From Yponomeuta sedellus (Eukaryota > Arthropoda > Insecta > Lepidoptera > Yponomeutidae), in NCBI GenBank assembly GCA_934045075.1, contig OW203732.1, positions 17,205,889 to 17,269,888 on the forward strand: 64,000 nt of DNA, given 5' to 3'. Below the pieces are notes generated by a model. It was not told where the DNA came from. It saw nothing but the letters and a program-made list of their open reading frames with translations, and ran no database searches. Below are positions 53,637 to 63,894 of the stretch, piece after piece. How positions within the stretch are numbered: position 1 is the first letter of the stretch; each line of letters begins with the position of its first letter. The position numbers were made by a program, and so were the translations under genes.

Positions 53637-53771
53637 TATATTATTTTTAATGCACTAACCCATGCTTAAGGACAATTTTAAAAACCTATTTAGAGGCTAA
53701 AAATTCCAGCCATGCCGGGACTCGAACCCGCGACCTCTGGCTAACCGTGCCAGCCTCTAAATAGATTTTTA
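53637..53771. mobile_element. F-family tRNA-like foldback retroposon, copy F10
   Basis: Reverse-oriented tail, T-arm half (gccgggactcgaacccgcga) and anticodon arm, then a short forward piece gcctctaaatagatttttag. Exact 14-bp TSD gaatgataaatgat (53623-53636, 53772-53785). Confidence 0.92.
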
Positions 53772-53784
53772 GAATGATAAATGA

Positions 53785-53960
53785 TGGAAATGAAAAGGTT
53801 TTATTTCAAGTAGCGCAGAAATTGTGGCTTAACGAACGTTACAATTCAAACTAGGTGTCCATTTCAAAATTTAGATCATTTCGGAGAAAAAATACATAAA
53901 AATCTCCAAACTGAATGTTTTCAGTTCTTAATTAACCTAGTTTACAAATTTTTTATAAAA
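53785..53960 (-). mobile_element. LINE 3' UTR fragment
   Basis: gaaatgaaaaggttttattt, gtggcttaacgaacgttaca, aactaggtgtccatttcaaa. The complement of the 56395-56520 segment, which ends in gaataaaaccttttt. Confidence 0.65.
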
Positions 53961-54031
53961 CATAGAACTTATGCATTGTAATGGCTTTAATTCTAGACAT
54001 TACTGTCATCTAAATAATCCTTTATGCTATA

Positions 54032-55315
54032 CGAGGGCTGCTACTTATGTATGCGGAATAGAAAAAATAAACAAATGTATATTGCTAAATATGCTTTTAT
54101 TGTTTTTTAAAGTATTCTCCACTATGATCGATGCACTTTTGCATTCTATGAAACCAATTTGTGAAATACTATTTCCACTCTGATTGAGGTATCTCCAAAA
54201 CGTGCTGTTTGAACGCATCTACGGCATCTTCACGGGTCGAAAATCGTTGACCACGTAATTTATTCTTTACATTTGGGAATAAATAGAAATCATTGGGAGT
54301 CAAATCAGGGCTGTACTGTGGATGACCCATCAATTCTATTTTTTGACCATCCAAAAATGTAGTTGTTTCCTGAGATGTATGACAGCTGGCATTGTCATGG
54401 TGAAGTATGATTCTGCGTCGCTGGTTGTTTTGGCGTATTTCTTCAAATACTTCCGGCAAAAAAATGGTCGTGTACTACTCCGAATTAACCGTTCTGCGAT
54501 TCTCCAGTTGTATTGTAGCCACATGGCCATTAATACCAAAAAAGCAGGCCACCATTTGCTTTACAGTGCTTTTTGCACGAGCCACTTTCGTAGGGTTCGG
54601 CTCATTTTGAAACACCCAAACTGTTGATTGTTGTTTAGTTTCGGGATCGTACGCGTAGATCCAGGATTCGTCACTTGTGTAGATATTATAAACAGATTTT
54701 GAGTCGCCTCCGTTGAATTTTTTTAAGGTTTTCTTGCACCATTCGACGCGAGCATCTTTTTGATCCTTAGTTAAGTTGTGCGGGATCCAACGCGAACAAT
54801 TTTTTTTTACAGACAAATGTTCATGTAATATCCTATGAATGCTCGTCATACTTATGCCCAGAATAGCCTCTATCTCGCGATACGTAACATGGCGGTCTTG
54901 CATTATTAGTTTTTGCACAGCTTCAATATTTTGAACCACCGATTTCGGGCGACCGTCTTTAACTTCGTCCGTGAGCTTACTGCGCCCGCGATTAAACTCA
55001 CTAAACCAGTGATACATAGTCGTTTTTGATGGAGCTTCACCACCAAAAGTCGAAGTTAATTGATCTACGCACTGTTGTTGCGTTAAACCACGTCGAAAAT
55101 CGTAATAAATCATAGCAGGAATATTTTCACGAGTGAGTTCCATTTTTTCAGCGATATGACATTTTAAACCCAACAAAAACAAAACACTAACGTATATAAG
55201 AGAAAAATATTAGCGGCCAGTATTTAAAAAAAGAACAAATTTGACCATGGAGGTCAGACATTGCGTTTAAAATTATTGGAATCCCAGATTCCGCAAACAT
55301 AAGTAGCAGCCTATG
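54032..55315 (-). mobile_element. mariner element, copy M3 (best preserved)
   Basis: 1,284 bp between TA dinucleotides (54030-54031, 55316-55317). The ends are cgagggctgctacttatgta and the complement of cataggctgctacttatgtt. Close in sequence to M1 and M2. Confidence 0.94.
54097..55143 (-). pseudogene. mariner transposase, two in-frame stops (M3)
   Basis: 349 codons from the MELTREN start (55143) to TAA (54097-54099), without a net frameshift. It has an N-terminal helix-turn-helix (FRRGLTQQQCVDQL), then VYHWFSEFNRG-type second helix-turn-helix (here MYHWFSEFNRG). Catalytic aspartates: SDESW, HHDNASCH and SPDLTPNDFYLFP. The spacing from the second to the third is 34 residues, the mariner D34D pattern. 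It carries TAG at 54475-54477 (after NSE, where M2 has W) and TAG at 54169-54171 (after SEWK). It also lacks residues after KSVV relative to M2. No complete protein can be made without suppression. Confidence 0.92.
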
Positions 55316-55559
55316 TAGTAGCCCTTATGACACAAACCGTGCTTATCATATTTTTTGAACCGCTTTTCAGGCAAGCTTAATATATCTTCAGGGATTTTAT
55401 TATAGAAACCTGTGCTATGGTAACCAGGCAAGGGCTTCACAAACGTATACATATACCCGATTGGACTGTACATTGGTCATTGCACAAATTTAGGGTGCCT
55501 CCCAGTGGGAATCGAACGTCTTTTGCAAAGGGCAAGATAGCAATCCGAGTAATGAAAGT

Positions 55560-55650
55560 TAATAAAGCGAAAGTGTTCTGTTAGGTTCCTGGCAACTGGC
55601 AGTACCTGGTCCCTGCACGTCCCTCTGGGAAAAAACCGTATGTTTATGTT
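55560..55650 (+). mobile_element. Z-family fragment
   Basis: Worn copy: gcgaaagtgttctgttaggt, tggcaactggcagtacctgg, tccctgcacgtccctctggg. Confidence 0.5.
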
Positions 55651-55847
55651 ACATATTTACTGTAAAACTAGCTAAATTACCTAACTGTTGAGTTATGTAA
55701 TAATAGTTTTTTTTTTAATCTTTATTTAAGGGTTTGGTCACAAAGTGATGATGTCACCCTATGTAATAATAGTCGTAGTTACATAAACCAAAAAACATGT
55801 TATTCGTTTCCTTATGTAAAGTAATATTTACTAAGCAACAGGTACAT

Positions 55848-56100
55848 GAAGCGCTCGTGGCCTACTGAAACCGCGTAATTGGAATCAATCAGTTGTTTGC
55901 GAGGCACGCTAAGTCGTTGGTGCCGGCTGTCATGTAATGGCAGTTGTGAAGCCATGTGAGAGGCCTTATGGGCGGCTTGATACTTTCTGACAAAATCCTC
56001 GCCACCGTCTTATAATCCTCCACCAACCGCGCGGGACTTGGCCCCGTGGCGGAGTATGGCCTAACCTTCCTACAGTGGGGACATACAAAAGGTTGATATC
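55848..56100 (+). mobile_element. 5S-derived SINE with deleted promoter core
   Basis: Head start aagcgctcgtggcctactga, then after caatcagttg it jumps to tttgcgaggcacgctaagtc, skipping both pol III boxes. The body and tail (ggccttatgggcggcttgat, acatacaaaaggttgatatc) are normal. It could not be transcribed from its own promoter. Confidence 0.8.
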
Positions 56101-56109
56101 GTAAGAGGT

Positions 56110-57500
56110 ACTTATTTTGCGTATTGATATCTTTAAACAAGGCTAAGTACTGTGTCTTGGGTGACTTATAAAGGATGCTTTGCACGATCATTTGTTATTA
56201 ATATGCTTGCAAAAAGAGGCTTTTCAATGTTATATTTATTATTAACTACTCGTGAAGCTTTATTTATTATTTTTTTTAACACAGGCTTTCTCTCAGAGAG
56301 AGAGAGAGAAAGAGAAAGTAGGGGCATAGTGTAGTTAGTGAACTTTTTTTTTGTGTAGTTATGTAAACTCTGTTAATTAAGGACTAAGGAAGTTTGGAGT
56401 TTTTTGTCCGGTTTTTCTCCAAAACGATCGAGATTTAGAAAAGGCCACCTAGTTTAACTTGTAACGTTAATTAAGTCGCAATTTATGTGCTACTTTGAAT
56501 AAAACCTTTTTAATTTGAATTAATTTAAGGCACACACTTTGCTTCTCGAGTAAGCAGCAGTTTCATCAGTCGAAAGGCGCGTGCCCGGGATCCATCGAAA
56601 TCCCCTAATAGGGTATTAGAAATCAGTTGATTTCACGGTTACTTCGGCCTCGAATGAGGTCCGAAGATAATAGGCATCGGGAAAGAGCTGACAGGGACGG
56701 AGAATGTTGTCTAAGGCTTCGTTGTGGTCCCATCGTGATTAGGGGAAAGCACAAGGTGCTTACTCGTATTTATCATACTTATATGGCGATTTTTAGATGC
56801 CAAAAATATTAGGTAGAGAGGGGTACCCTAATCGAATCTGGGTCTCGGTCGTTGCACGTACATTAATAAATAGAAATAATAATTGATGTATTCTATCTTA
56901 TGTACAACTGGCTATTCTCATATTTTTTCCGATCTCTTCAGACCAAGGTTGTCTGAAAAAGACCCTTTTTGCGATAAGACCGCCGATTGTATACTATTGA
57001 ATACTGTCAATTACTGTTGCACACCAGTAATAGACATATCTGTCAATTACTGGTGTGCAACAAACCGTTAGCTGTCTCTAAATTGGTGTATCGTGCAGAA
57101 GTAATAAGACTTAACCCGTGATACCCATAATACATCTACGTATATTATGTATCTTAATCTTCCTGACCTGATGAATGGACGCCACGCCCACCCCACAAAT
57201 GCGGCTCATCCAGCTGAGAACGCAGGCAATAAAACTTGTATACAGTCTATAAACAGTAGTCTTTTGTTCTCCGATGCTCTCGGACAAAAGGCGGCAATGG
57301 ACTGTTGGTAGAGTTCGGGCCGGCCTAATTGAGGGCAGTCTGTTAAATCACACGTTTGAACTGGATCCGAGACGAGTGTTTGTACAATTTCGTTTGAAAG
57401 TGCAGTAAATCTGTACGTGCAATATGTTATTGTTGAAATACAAAGAGAGAGGAAATAAACAGAAAAAGAGATGGAAGACATTTGGTAGGGTTTTCTTTTT
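56110..57500. other. LINE-tail fragment and spacer; no gene
   Basis: 56395-56520 is a LINE 3' UTR (ccaaaacgatcgagatttag, gaataaaacctttttaattt). A near-perfect hairpin lies at 57016-57061. 56945-57000 is a worn LINE tail (gataagaccgccgattgta). Short frames have no motif. Confidence 0.5.
57016..57061. other. Near-perfect hairpin, 21-bp stem, 4-base loop
   Basis: gttgcacaccagtaatagac and its complement (tgtcaattactggtgtgcaa) pair with one mismatch around tatc. Too short and too tight-looped for a usual microRNA precursor. Confidence 0.8.
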
Positions 57501-57504
57501 TATT

Positions 57505-57660
57505 TTTCTGTACAAGTCCCTCTGCAGGTCACGGACCTTCTCACAGAGAAATAGAGAATTGGGCTTAGTTTCAAGCGCTGTGGTAGTTAAACACCTCAGA
57601 CACTCAGATTTCGTCGCGATGTTTTCCTTCACTGTTAGCGAGGGTTTCCTAAACATATTA
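57505..57660 (-). mobile_element. B-family SINE, body fragment
   Basis: ccctctgcaggtcacggacc, ttctcacagagaaatagaga, aaacacctcagacactcaga, ttcgtcgcgatgttttcctt, cactgttagcgagggtttcc. Confidence 0.65.
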
Positions 57661-57669
57661 TAAGAAAAT

Positions 57670-58145
57670 ATATTATGTTTATAGTTTTTGGTAAGTGACA
57701 ATCCTATCTCAAGGTCCGATAGATACTCAACCTCCGCTGAGCCACAGCAAAATAACATTCGTGCTAAAAGTGCACCCAAATTGACTGCGGAGCCAAAGGG
57801 CTTAGATAAAAGCATAAACAAACGTAGGAAGGACATGATGGAACTTCAAATCGCATTAGTAACCTCAGAAAGTATTATCTTTATTTATTTCTGACACAAT
57901 AATTAAAATATAATTGTGCGTGATTTTTGGAGTACATTCTAAACAAAACGCAACTGTTTTTATCTAGTGGTAAGTAATACCATTTTTCAGTAATAGTGGT
58001 GAAATTATCTGTCTATTCTAATAAAACATCGTAATTTTTTTCCTAATAAGTACCAATAGCACGAGAAAACGAGGTTCTTTAAAAATTAAACCTAATTGGA
58101 TCCATTTATAATCCCCGAAACCGATTACATAACATTACATTTAAT
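57670..58145. other. No gene recognised
   Basis: AT-rich. Frames at 57688-57894 and 57348-57836 have no domain. Confidence 0.5.
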
Positions 58146-58147
58146 TG

Positions 58148-58335
58148 TTGGAGCGATCTCATTTAGACGTTGTCTAAATGAGATCACTTTTAGTGATCTG
58201 GAACAGGATGGACTGGAACAATATATTCTTTGGATGGACTGGAACAATATATTCGAAAAGGAAGTAGATGTACAAATAAATCAAATTATTCCAGATACAC
58301 ATGAATAATACACGCTGAATTAAGAATGTTATTTA
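58148..58335 (+). mobile_element. LINE 3' UTR with hairpins and an internal duplication
   Basis: gatctcatttagac (58155-58168) pairs exactly with gtctaaatgagatc (58172-58185), and gatcact-ttt-agtgatc follows immediately. ggatggactggaacaatata then occurs twice (58206 and 58232). Similar to 51603-51790 in reverse, which lacks the duplication and the first hairpin. Confidence 0.7.
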
Positions 58336-58339
58336 TATA

Positions 58340-59390
58340 TAACTGTAAATAGATAGATACAAATAATATACATAAATGGAAAGTGATATAAATAGATGGA
58401 AAAAATTCTGATTCTCATTCGGTGTTGCTCTACATCTGAATGGTAGTGAAAAAATGTGATTCGGTTATGTTTTGCCCTGCGTAGGTAGCTTTCCGTGGAA
58501 TTTATGTGGCTGACAAATCGGACGGTTTCCTTCTTCGGCTAGCTAAATCATTTTACACATGGCAGAGCTTAGGAAGCTGTTTGCCCCAGTCGCTCGTTTT
58601 TTTCTGGAGTTAAGTGGAATATACTTTTTGGTTGGCCGTCGTCGTCTTCAAATTGCTATTTCATAGCAGCTTTTCTACGTGTATGGGTGCTTAAGATAGT
58701 AGTAACTTTTGAGCTTATAGCATCATTGTACAGTATTTTTTTCTTGCCTTTAATTAGAGGTAGCTTCTATTACATTCCATTGATTGGTTGGTGGGTAGGT
58801 AAGTTTTCGTTTTTTATCAATTTGATGCTGAGGTAACAAAAAATATTGTATTCATTTAATAAGTGCCCAATTTTTTTTACTTATCGATTTGATTTATGCA
58901 AATTACGCGTTGTTAGAGATAATTATGTCCAGTTTTAACTCGTAAGAGATGCAAGTACGTTAAGTTTTTCTGTACTTATCTCAAAAAAAGACATATTTAC
59001 AACGACTCAAAGTTTCTAGGTTCGCTGTGTAGCAACGATATTTTTTGTTCTGTTCAAAATTGTCAATTTAGTCTAAGTTTGTATTCGCCAGAAAATTGTT
59101 GGCCAGAAAAGATTGGTCAAGCTCAATATATAGGTATTTTCTAATCGCTCTACCAATGTTGCAGTCTACAGTAATTAAGTGATCTACATAATAAAAAATA
59201 CGATTATGTACTTATTAAATAAATGAATTCATGAATTCATACATTTAATAAGTGCATAATTTGTTTTGTTGTTGCCAGTTGTTGCCTCAAAATCAATAAC
59301 TATTTGAAATCCTCTCCCATTCATAGAAAAATGCCCATTTCATTGGTTCTAAACATTATCAAAGAGCAGAAAAACTGTAAAAATAAATAA
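58340..59390. other. No gene recognised
   Basis: AT-rich. tcatttaataagtgcc (58854) and catttaataagtgcat (59243) form a dispersed direct repeat. A small palindrome gaattcatgaattc lies at about 59225. Confidence 0.45.
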
Positions 59391-59396
59391 ATAATA

Positions 59397-59710
59397 TGTT
59401 ACAGCCAAAACTCTTAAACGGTCAAAACTAGTTTTGACTGCAGAAAAATTTAGTACAATTCTTATGTGTATCCAACAATGTCGAGTTGGTTTTCGGTCTC
59501 ACACGTTCAACGTGACACGCCGCTCCTTCGCGCTCCGCTACGCTACGCGCTTCGTCGCACCTATATTTTGGTTGTCGCAGATTGAGTGATGCATCATTTT
59601 AGGTGTTTTAACCATTTGGTGTTTCAAATGTAAGCTTTGGACAAAAGTACTTTTTACTGATTTTAGCAGTCATAATTAGTTTTGACCGTTTAAGAGTTTT
59701 GACTGTGACA
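59397..59710. mobile_element. MITE with 40-bp terminal inverted repeats
   Basis: 314 bp between TA dinucleotides (59395-59396, 59711-59712). The left end is tgttacagccaaaactctta, aacggtcaaaactagttttg; the right end mirrors it (ttttgaccgtttaagagttt, tgactgtgaca). A GC-rich core lies at 59500-59570. Noncoding. TA target fits the Tc1/mariner group. Confidence 0.85.
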
Positions 59711-59964
59711 TATATAAGTAAACAAACAGATTTTTTTGGTAAATGACTAACGTTTTTAGATATTTCGAATTTTAGAAATAACCCTGCATGGAAAACACAT
59801 AAAAAAAGATAGTAAGTAATTCATAAAAAAAGGTAATACCTTTTCGAACATTTCATTTCCCTTATGTTAAATTGAGGAATTGTTTCGCTAGTACGGATGG
59901 CTTCCATTTTTCTTTTCCAATAAGTACGGAACGAAAAAGGGTTCTTGTTACGCAATACGATATT

Positions 59965-60145
59965 TCGAGTTTATAGTTATATACTAAACGGGTCTAATCG
60001 CGATTATTTATTAGTACTCGCCAATTCAGTCTACCCGTGACTGCAACGCTGCCGAAATGTGGGGAACTAAGGTAATTACGTTTTACCAAATAAATAATCG
60101 CGATAAGACCCGTTTAATTTATAACTTAATCATTAAGAAATACTA
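59965..60145. mobile_element. A-family element, shortened copy
   Basis: Left end tagttatatactaaacgggt, then at ttattag it jumps into the right half (actcgccaattcagtctacc, ctgcaacgctgccgaaatgt, aataatcgcgataagacccg, tttaat). Most of the left arm and centre is deleted. Confidence 0.75.
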
Positions 60146-60289
60146 CTAAGATTTTAACTTTGAAATTTGACTATCGACCTTCTCCTTATTACGACGTCAC
60201 ATAGTTTGACTTTTTGTAGTACTTTAAATAAGCACTCTAATAAATTACGTTAAGAGTTACTTTGCAACAACAAATTCTATTTTAGGTTA

Positions 60290-60600
60290 ACCTGCTGCCT
60301 ACATCCCGTTTGATGTGCTGGGGATGGGTTAAGCTAAAATCAAACATACCCATTAGTAATTTGAAATATTGTGATGACGACAAACGGCGCGACCCTTCGT
60401 CTAAGCCATTAAATGCAGAAGCTGCGCCGCACGTGTATACGGAACCGAAAAAGCGTTCGGCCATTTTGACGGGTGGCGCGCACATAATGGCGGAAAGGGT
60501 TTCCCGCGGATTTGCGCGGGGAGCAGCGATAAATTATGAATAATTAACAGTAGCCGTCCGCATCTGTGGCCCTCTATAGTACATTGATAAGCGGGGCGTC
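60290..60600. promoter_or_regulatory. CpG-rich, unrepeated block
   Basis: Dense CpG (gctgcgccgcacgtgtatac, acgggtggcgcgcacataat, tttcccgcggatttgcgcgg) in AT-rich surroundings, unlike any repeat in the window. It holds ccattttg/aatggcgg motifs and ends in ataaattatgaataattaa. A 77-codon frame spans it, but I see no domain. A promoter, enhancer or exon are all possible. Confidence 0.3.
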
Positions 60601-60829
60601 TACACTGTGACTTTAATAATAAATTCCATGGATCTTACTTGCCTCGGTCCTAAACTAAGTTATCAAATATCATACTCGATAGGGTCTCTGGTGTATCAAA
60701 AAGTTGCAAAAAATTACCAGATCAATATTTTAGGAGAACTCAGTTTTAGCTCTTTTTTCGCTCGCGAGAACTCAGTTTTCGCCCGATTTTCTACGGTGTA
60801 TATTTGTATAACTAAGGGTTTAATTTAAA

Positions 60830-61100
60830 GAAACCAAGGCGATGACATTTCCTGCAATATTACTTGCCTAATATTAATTAGTAAGCTTAATTAATGCTAG
60901 CCTTATCACTAATGCGGATTATATCTCGTTAGTCTATACGTCCAACCACTACTTTTATTAATATTACCTTCTTTCTCATTTATCTTACTTTATCTTAACC
61001 CTAGGCCGGAGAAAGAAATCCTATTGAGAAACCTGCGGGAGTAGCCCGGAATCGCAAGCGCCGCCGAGCTCACATACACATAATTTAAGGACTCAACGCA
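60830..61100. other. No gene recognised
   Basis: AT-rich, then a moderately GC-rich patch (61030-61075). Nothing assignable. Confidence 0.45.
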
Positions 61101-61106
61101 CTTGCG

Positions 61107-61144
61107 CGAAGTTACTCGTAAACACAAGGTTACGAGTAACTTCG
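61107..61144. other. Perfect hairpin, 15-bp stem
   Basis: cgaagttactcgtaa pairs exactly with ttacgagtaacttcg around acacaagg. Weaker pairing (gcacttgcg with cgaagtgc) extends outside it. Confidence 0.8.
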
Positions 61145-61202
61145 ACTGTGCGAAGTGCGACTGAATAAAAAAAAAGTATCATAAGTGCCCCCAGTCCAGA
61201 GA

Positions 61203-61400
61203 GCGCCGAGCGGTGGTAGCGGAACGGTGTTGAACGCCGGCTTCACAATCGGGAGGTTGTGGGTTCAAACCTGGCATGTATCAATGACTTTGTTTTCTAA
61301 GTTATGTACATTTGTGAAGTTGTAGTACCATAATACCACTAGCTGACTGTGAAGGAAAAGATTGTGAGGAAACCCGAGAATCTGAAGTGTTAACGTACTT
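61203..61400 (+). mobile_element. B-family tRNA-headed SINE
   Basis: Head gagcggtggtagcggaacgg with B box gggttcaaacctggcatgta; body atgactttgttttctaagtt, acatttgtgaagttgtagta, gaaggaaaagattgtgagga, aacccgagaatctgaagtg. Confidence 0.75.
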
Positions 61401-61486
61401 CAGCTCTTGTTACGTACAATGGCCCGACTATGAGGCTAAGCGCGTAAATGTCAGGTCTAACTAACTAACTTGTGGTCTTGGTCTGA

Positions 61487-61656
61487 GTGACCAAGATCCT
61501 TGTTAGGGAGCTGGGTCGCCGCTTGAGGAACCGTGGGCTGCCGCTCCGGTGCGTATCTTGGACAAAGGGTATTTTTTGGCTGCGCAGCGTGGCAATGCTG
61601 CCAGCGTTTTGGGGTCCTTTGCTTCAGATATTTTCCAGAGTGGTTTGTTCAGTTAG
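61487..61656 (+). pseudogene. Retroelement ORF C-terminus, frameshifted
   Basis: Three frames in turn give ILVRELGRRLRNRG, then RSGAYLGQR, then QRGNAASVLGSFASDIFQS ending at TAG (61654-61656). The YLGQR...QRGN(V/A)AS(I/V)(M/L)G pattern matches 12312-12509, so both are relics of one ORF family, probably a LINE. At least two frameshifts. Confidence 0.5.
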
Positions 61657-61659
61657 GAT

Positions 61660-62185
61660 TTTTTGTGTGCTTAACATTTTATTATTTTATGTGTTCCGTG
61701 TTCTTGACGAAACTTTATTGGATATCGTACTGTGAATTTTTTTTATTATGTGTGATATTTTTTTTGTAACTATTTTATTTTGTTTTGACCACATGCCAAG
61801 TAACCATCTCAGTGTGTTTCAGCCCTTAAACGACGAAACTTCCGGAACTTCACCACTGCGTTGCTTTCATACCATTGTTGGATTTTGTTTTTATACCGTA
61901 TTTTTATTACGAAACGCGGTGCGATGCCACCTCAAGCTTTTACTACGAGTTTATTTTGCCGCTAATAAAAATATAAATAAAAGCGCGAGTAATGTCGCAG
62001 CGGAATGACGTTAAAGGGAGATTAATTAAGATAAACCACCCCGGAGTGATAATCGTGACGTAATAAAATAAGATGGCTAGTCTTTCATGCGATCTTTGAC
62101 ATTTCAAGGAAATGAACAGTGTTTTCTCCGTTTATTACATAAACATAAAGAGCGCATTTCCTCTTGAGTCTCTATACGTGTCCAT
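61660..62185. other. No gene recognised
   Basis: T-rich trailer of the preceding relic, then a mixed spacer. An 86-codon frame (61748-62008) has no domain. Confidence 0.45.
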
Positions 62186-62189
62186 TTTT

Positions 62190-62502
62190 TATGAAGCCTA
62201 TAAACGTCCTATTGCAGAGCACAGGCCTTCTCTCAGAGAAAGAGTATGGGCTTAATTACCACGCGTTCCAAGCGTGGATTGGGAATTTCAATCGCCGAGG
62301 TATTTTAGTTCCTCAGACACTCAGATTTCCTCAAGATATTTTCCTTCAGAGTTAGTGAGTGGTATTGCTACTATGACTTCACAAATGTACATAACTTTGA
62401 AAACAATCATTGGTGCATGCTGGTACTGGGAATCAAACCTGGGTTTCTCGCTTCCGAGTCCATTGTTCTACCCACTGGGCTACCGCCGTCGTTGTCCACT
62501 AT
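62190..62502 (-). mobile_element. B-family tRNA-headed SINE, near full length
   Basis: On the minus strand the head is at 62430-62500 (complement of tgggctaccgccg, gttctacccactg as A box; gggaatcaaacctgggttt as B box). The body (tgtacataactttgaaaaca, ttcctcagacactcagattt) and tail (cacaggccttctctcagaga, ataaacgtcctattgcagag) follow. This is the reference copy for the truncated ones. Confidence 0.8.
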
Positions 62503-62747
62503 TCTAAAGAAATATAATATATCGAAATCACCGGAAAGAACGCTGATTATTTATTTATTTACTTAAACTAAATGTACAATACGGCTGACTTGGTGCCATA
62601 AGCAATTTCTACCAAATGACACACCTTAGAACGCAACATAAAATTTCCCATGTTTTTAATTACACCTCCGTTAAAACTTAAGCCAATAAATTATAGATTT
62701 ATCTAATACATACAAATGACATATTTCTTGTTTTATATTAAAAGCAG

Positions 62748-62935
62748 CGGACCCAACAGACGTTGTCCTGCATACAGCGCCATCTGCTGGGCTGATTCGT
62801 GAATTTAAACCATCCAAGGCGCCACTAAAGCGCATACAAAAAAAATCATCCTAATCTGTCCATCCGTTTAGGAGGAGTTAAGTGACATACACACGTACAG
62901 TAGAGTTAAAGATATCAAGATATAGTACTTGGTAC
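62748..62935. mobile_element. Interspersed repeat of H-like type
   Basis: agcagcggacccaacagacg, ttgtcctgcatacagcgcca, tctgctgggctgattcgtga, atcctaatctgtccatccgt, ttaggaggagttaagtgaca. A recognisable lepidopteran repeat with a target-like acatacacacgtacag end. Confidence 0.6.
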
Positions 62936-63035
62936 ATAAGTACCAAGGTACATAGGTCCTCTTGTAACGCGAAATAGACTCTAAAATATTAACTCTGAAA
63001 CGTGGCCTGATTCACGCTTGAAGCACCTACGACAT

Positions 63036-63409
63036 AGATAGTTATAGACATCAACCCTTGTATGCCCCCACTGCTGGGGCACGGGTCTCTTCCTGTATCA
63101 CAAGAAGGTTAGGCCATACTCCACCACGGGGGTCAAGTCCGGGTTGGTGGAGGATTGTAAGACGGTGGCCGGCCTTACTGACTGAAGTTATCAAGCCGCC
63201 CATAAGGCCTCTGACATGGCTTAACAACTGCTATCACATGACAGCCGGCATCAACGGCTTAACGTGCCTTGCGAAGCACGAAAGCGCTCGGAAAAAATGT
63301 CACTAGCGGTACTCACGGGAGTGTCACCCATTCTGCACCTGACCGCGCCTGTAACTTTAACTCAAGTGATTGATTTCAATCACTCGGTTCGGCTTAGCCA
63401 CGAGCGCAT
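63036..63409 (-). mobile_element. 5S-derived SINE, full length
   Basis: Tail atcaacccttgtatgccccc through ggccatactccaccacgggg and cgcccataaggcctctgaca to the 5S-like head (gcgcctgtaactttaactca, ttgatttcaatcactcggtt). 9-bp direct repeat ctacgacat at 63027-63035 and 63410-63418. The C-box region is degraded (cacccattctgcacctg). Confidence 0.85.
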
Positions 63410-63740
63410 CTACGACATGTTATGATGTTTTGAGCATAATATGAGCTTCACGGAGAAATTGATTACGTCGGGACCGTACAAGAAAGCCGGTAGATACTAA
63501 TATATTTATCGAAGGGCCCAACGATAAATCTTTACGAGCTGTCAACATTGTTCCTCCCGCTTTATACATTCGCCCAATATTTGTAATGCGTAGGCGAATG
63601 TATGGCTCACTCCGCACTTTACGTCTGTCATAAAGGTTTATTTATTATGCGTATTTGACATGGGTTTCTTCTGCATTTGCAGGAGACATTTGCAGTGTGT
63701 TAATCTACATGGCTAATGAAATGTTTGTATTTTGTTTCAG

Positions 63741-63798
63741 GTAATGAAGGCATCGTGTTTTGATAACTCCGAGCTAATGTTATGAATTGGCCTCTAAG
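63741..63798 (+). other. Candidate noncoding exon
   Basis: A strong acceptor (tttgtattttgtttcag, with ctaatga upstream as a possible branch site) ends at 63740, and AAG|GTGAAT follows at 63798. All three frames of the 58 bp contain a stop, so it could only be UTR or noncoding. Inference from splice signals alone. Confidence 0.25.
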
Positions 63799-63894
63799 GT
63801 GAATTTTCTATTCGGTCAGGTTCTGAATCGCGCTGCTAACTTACAAGCTTTTAAATTTCTAATAAGCTGGAAAATAGGTTAGTACAGTCTATTT

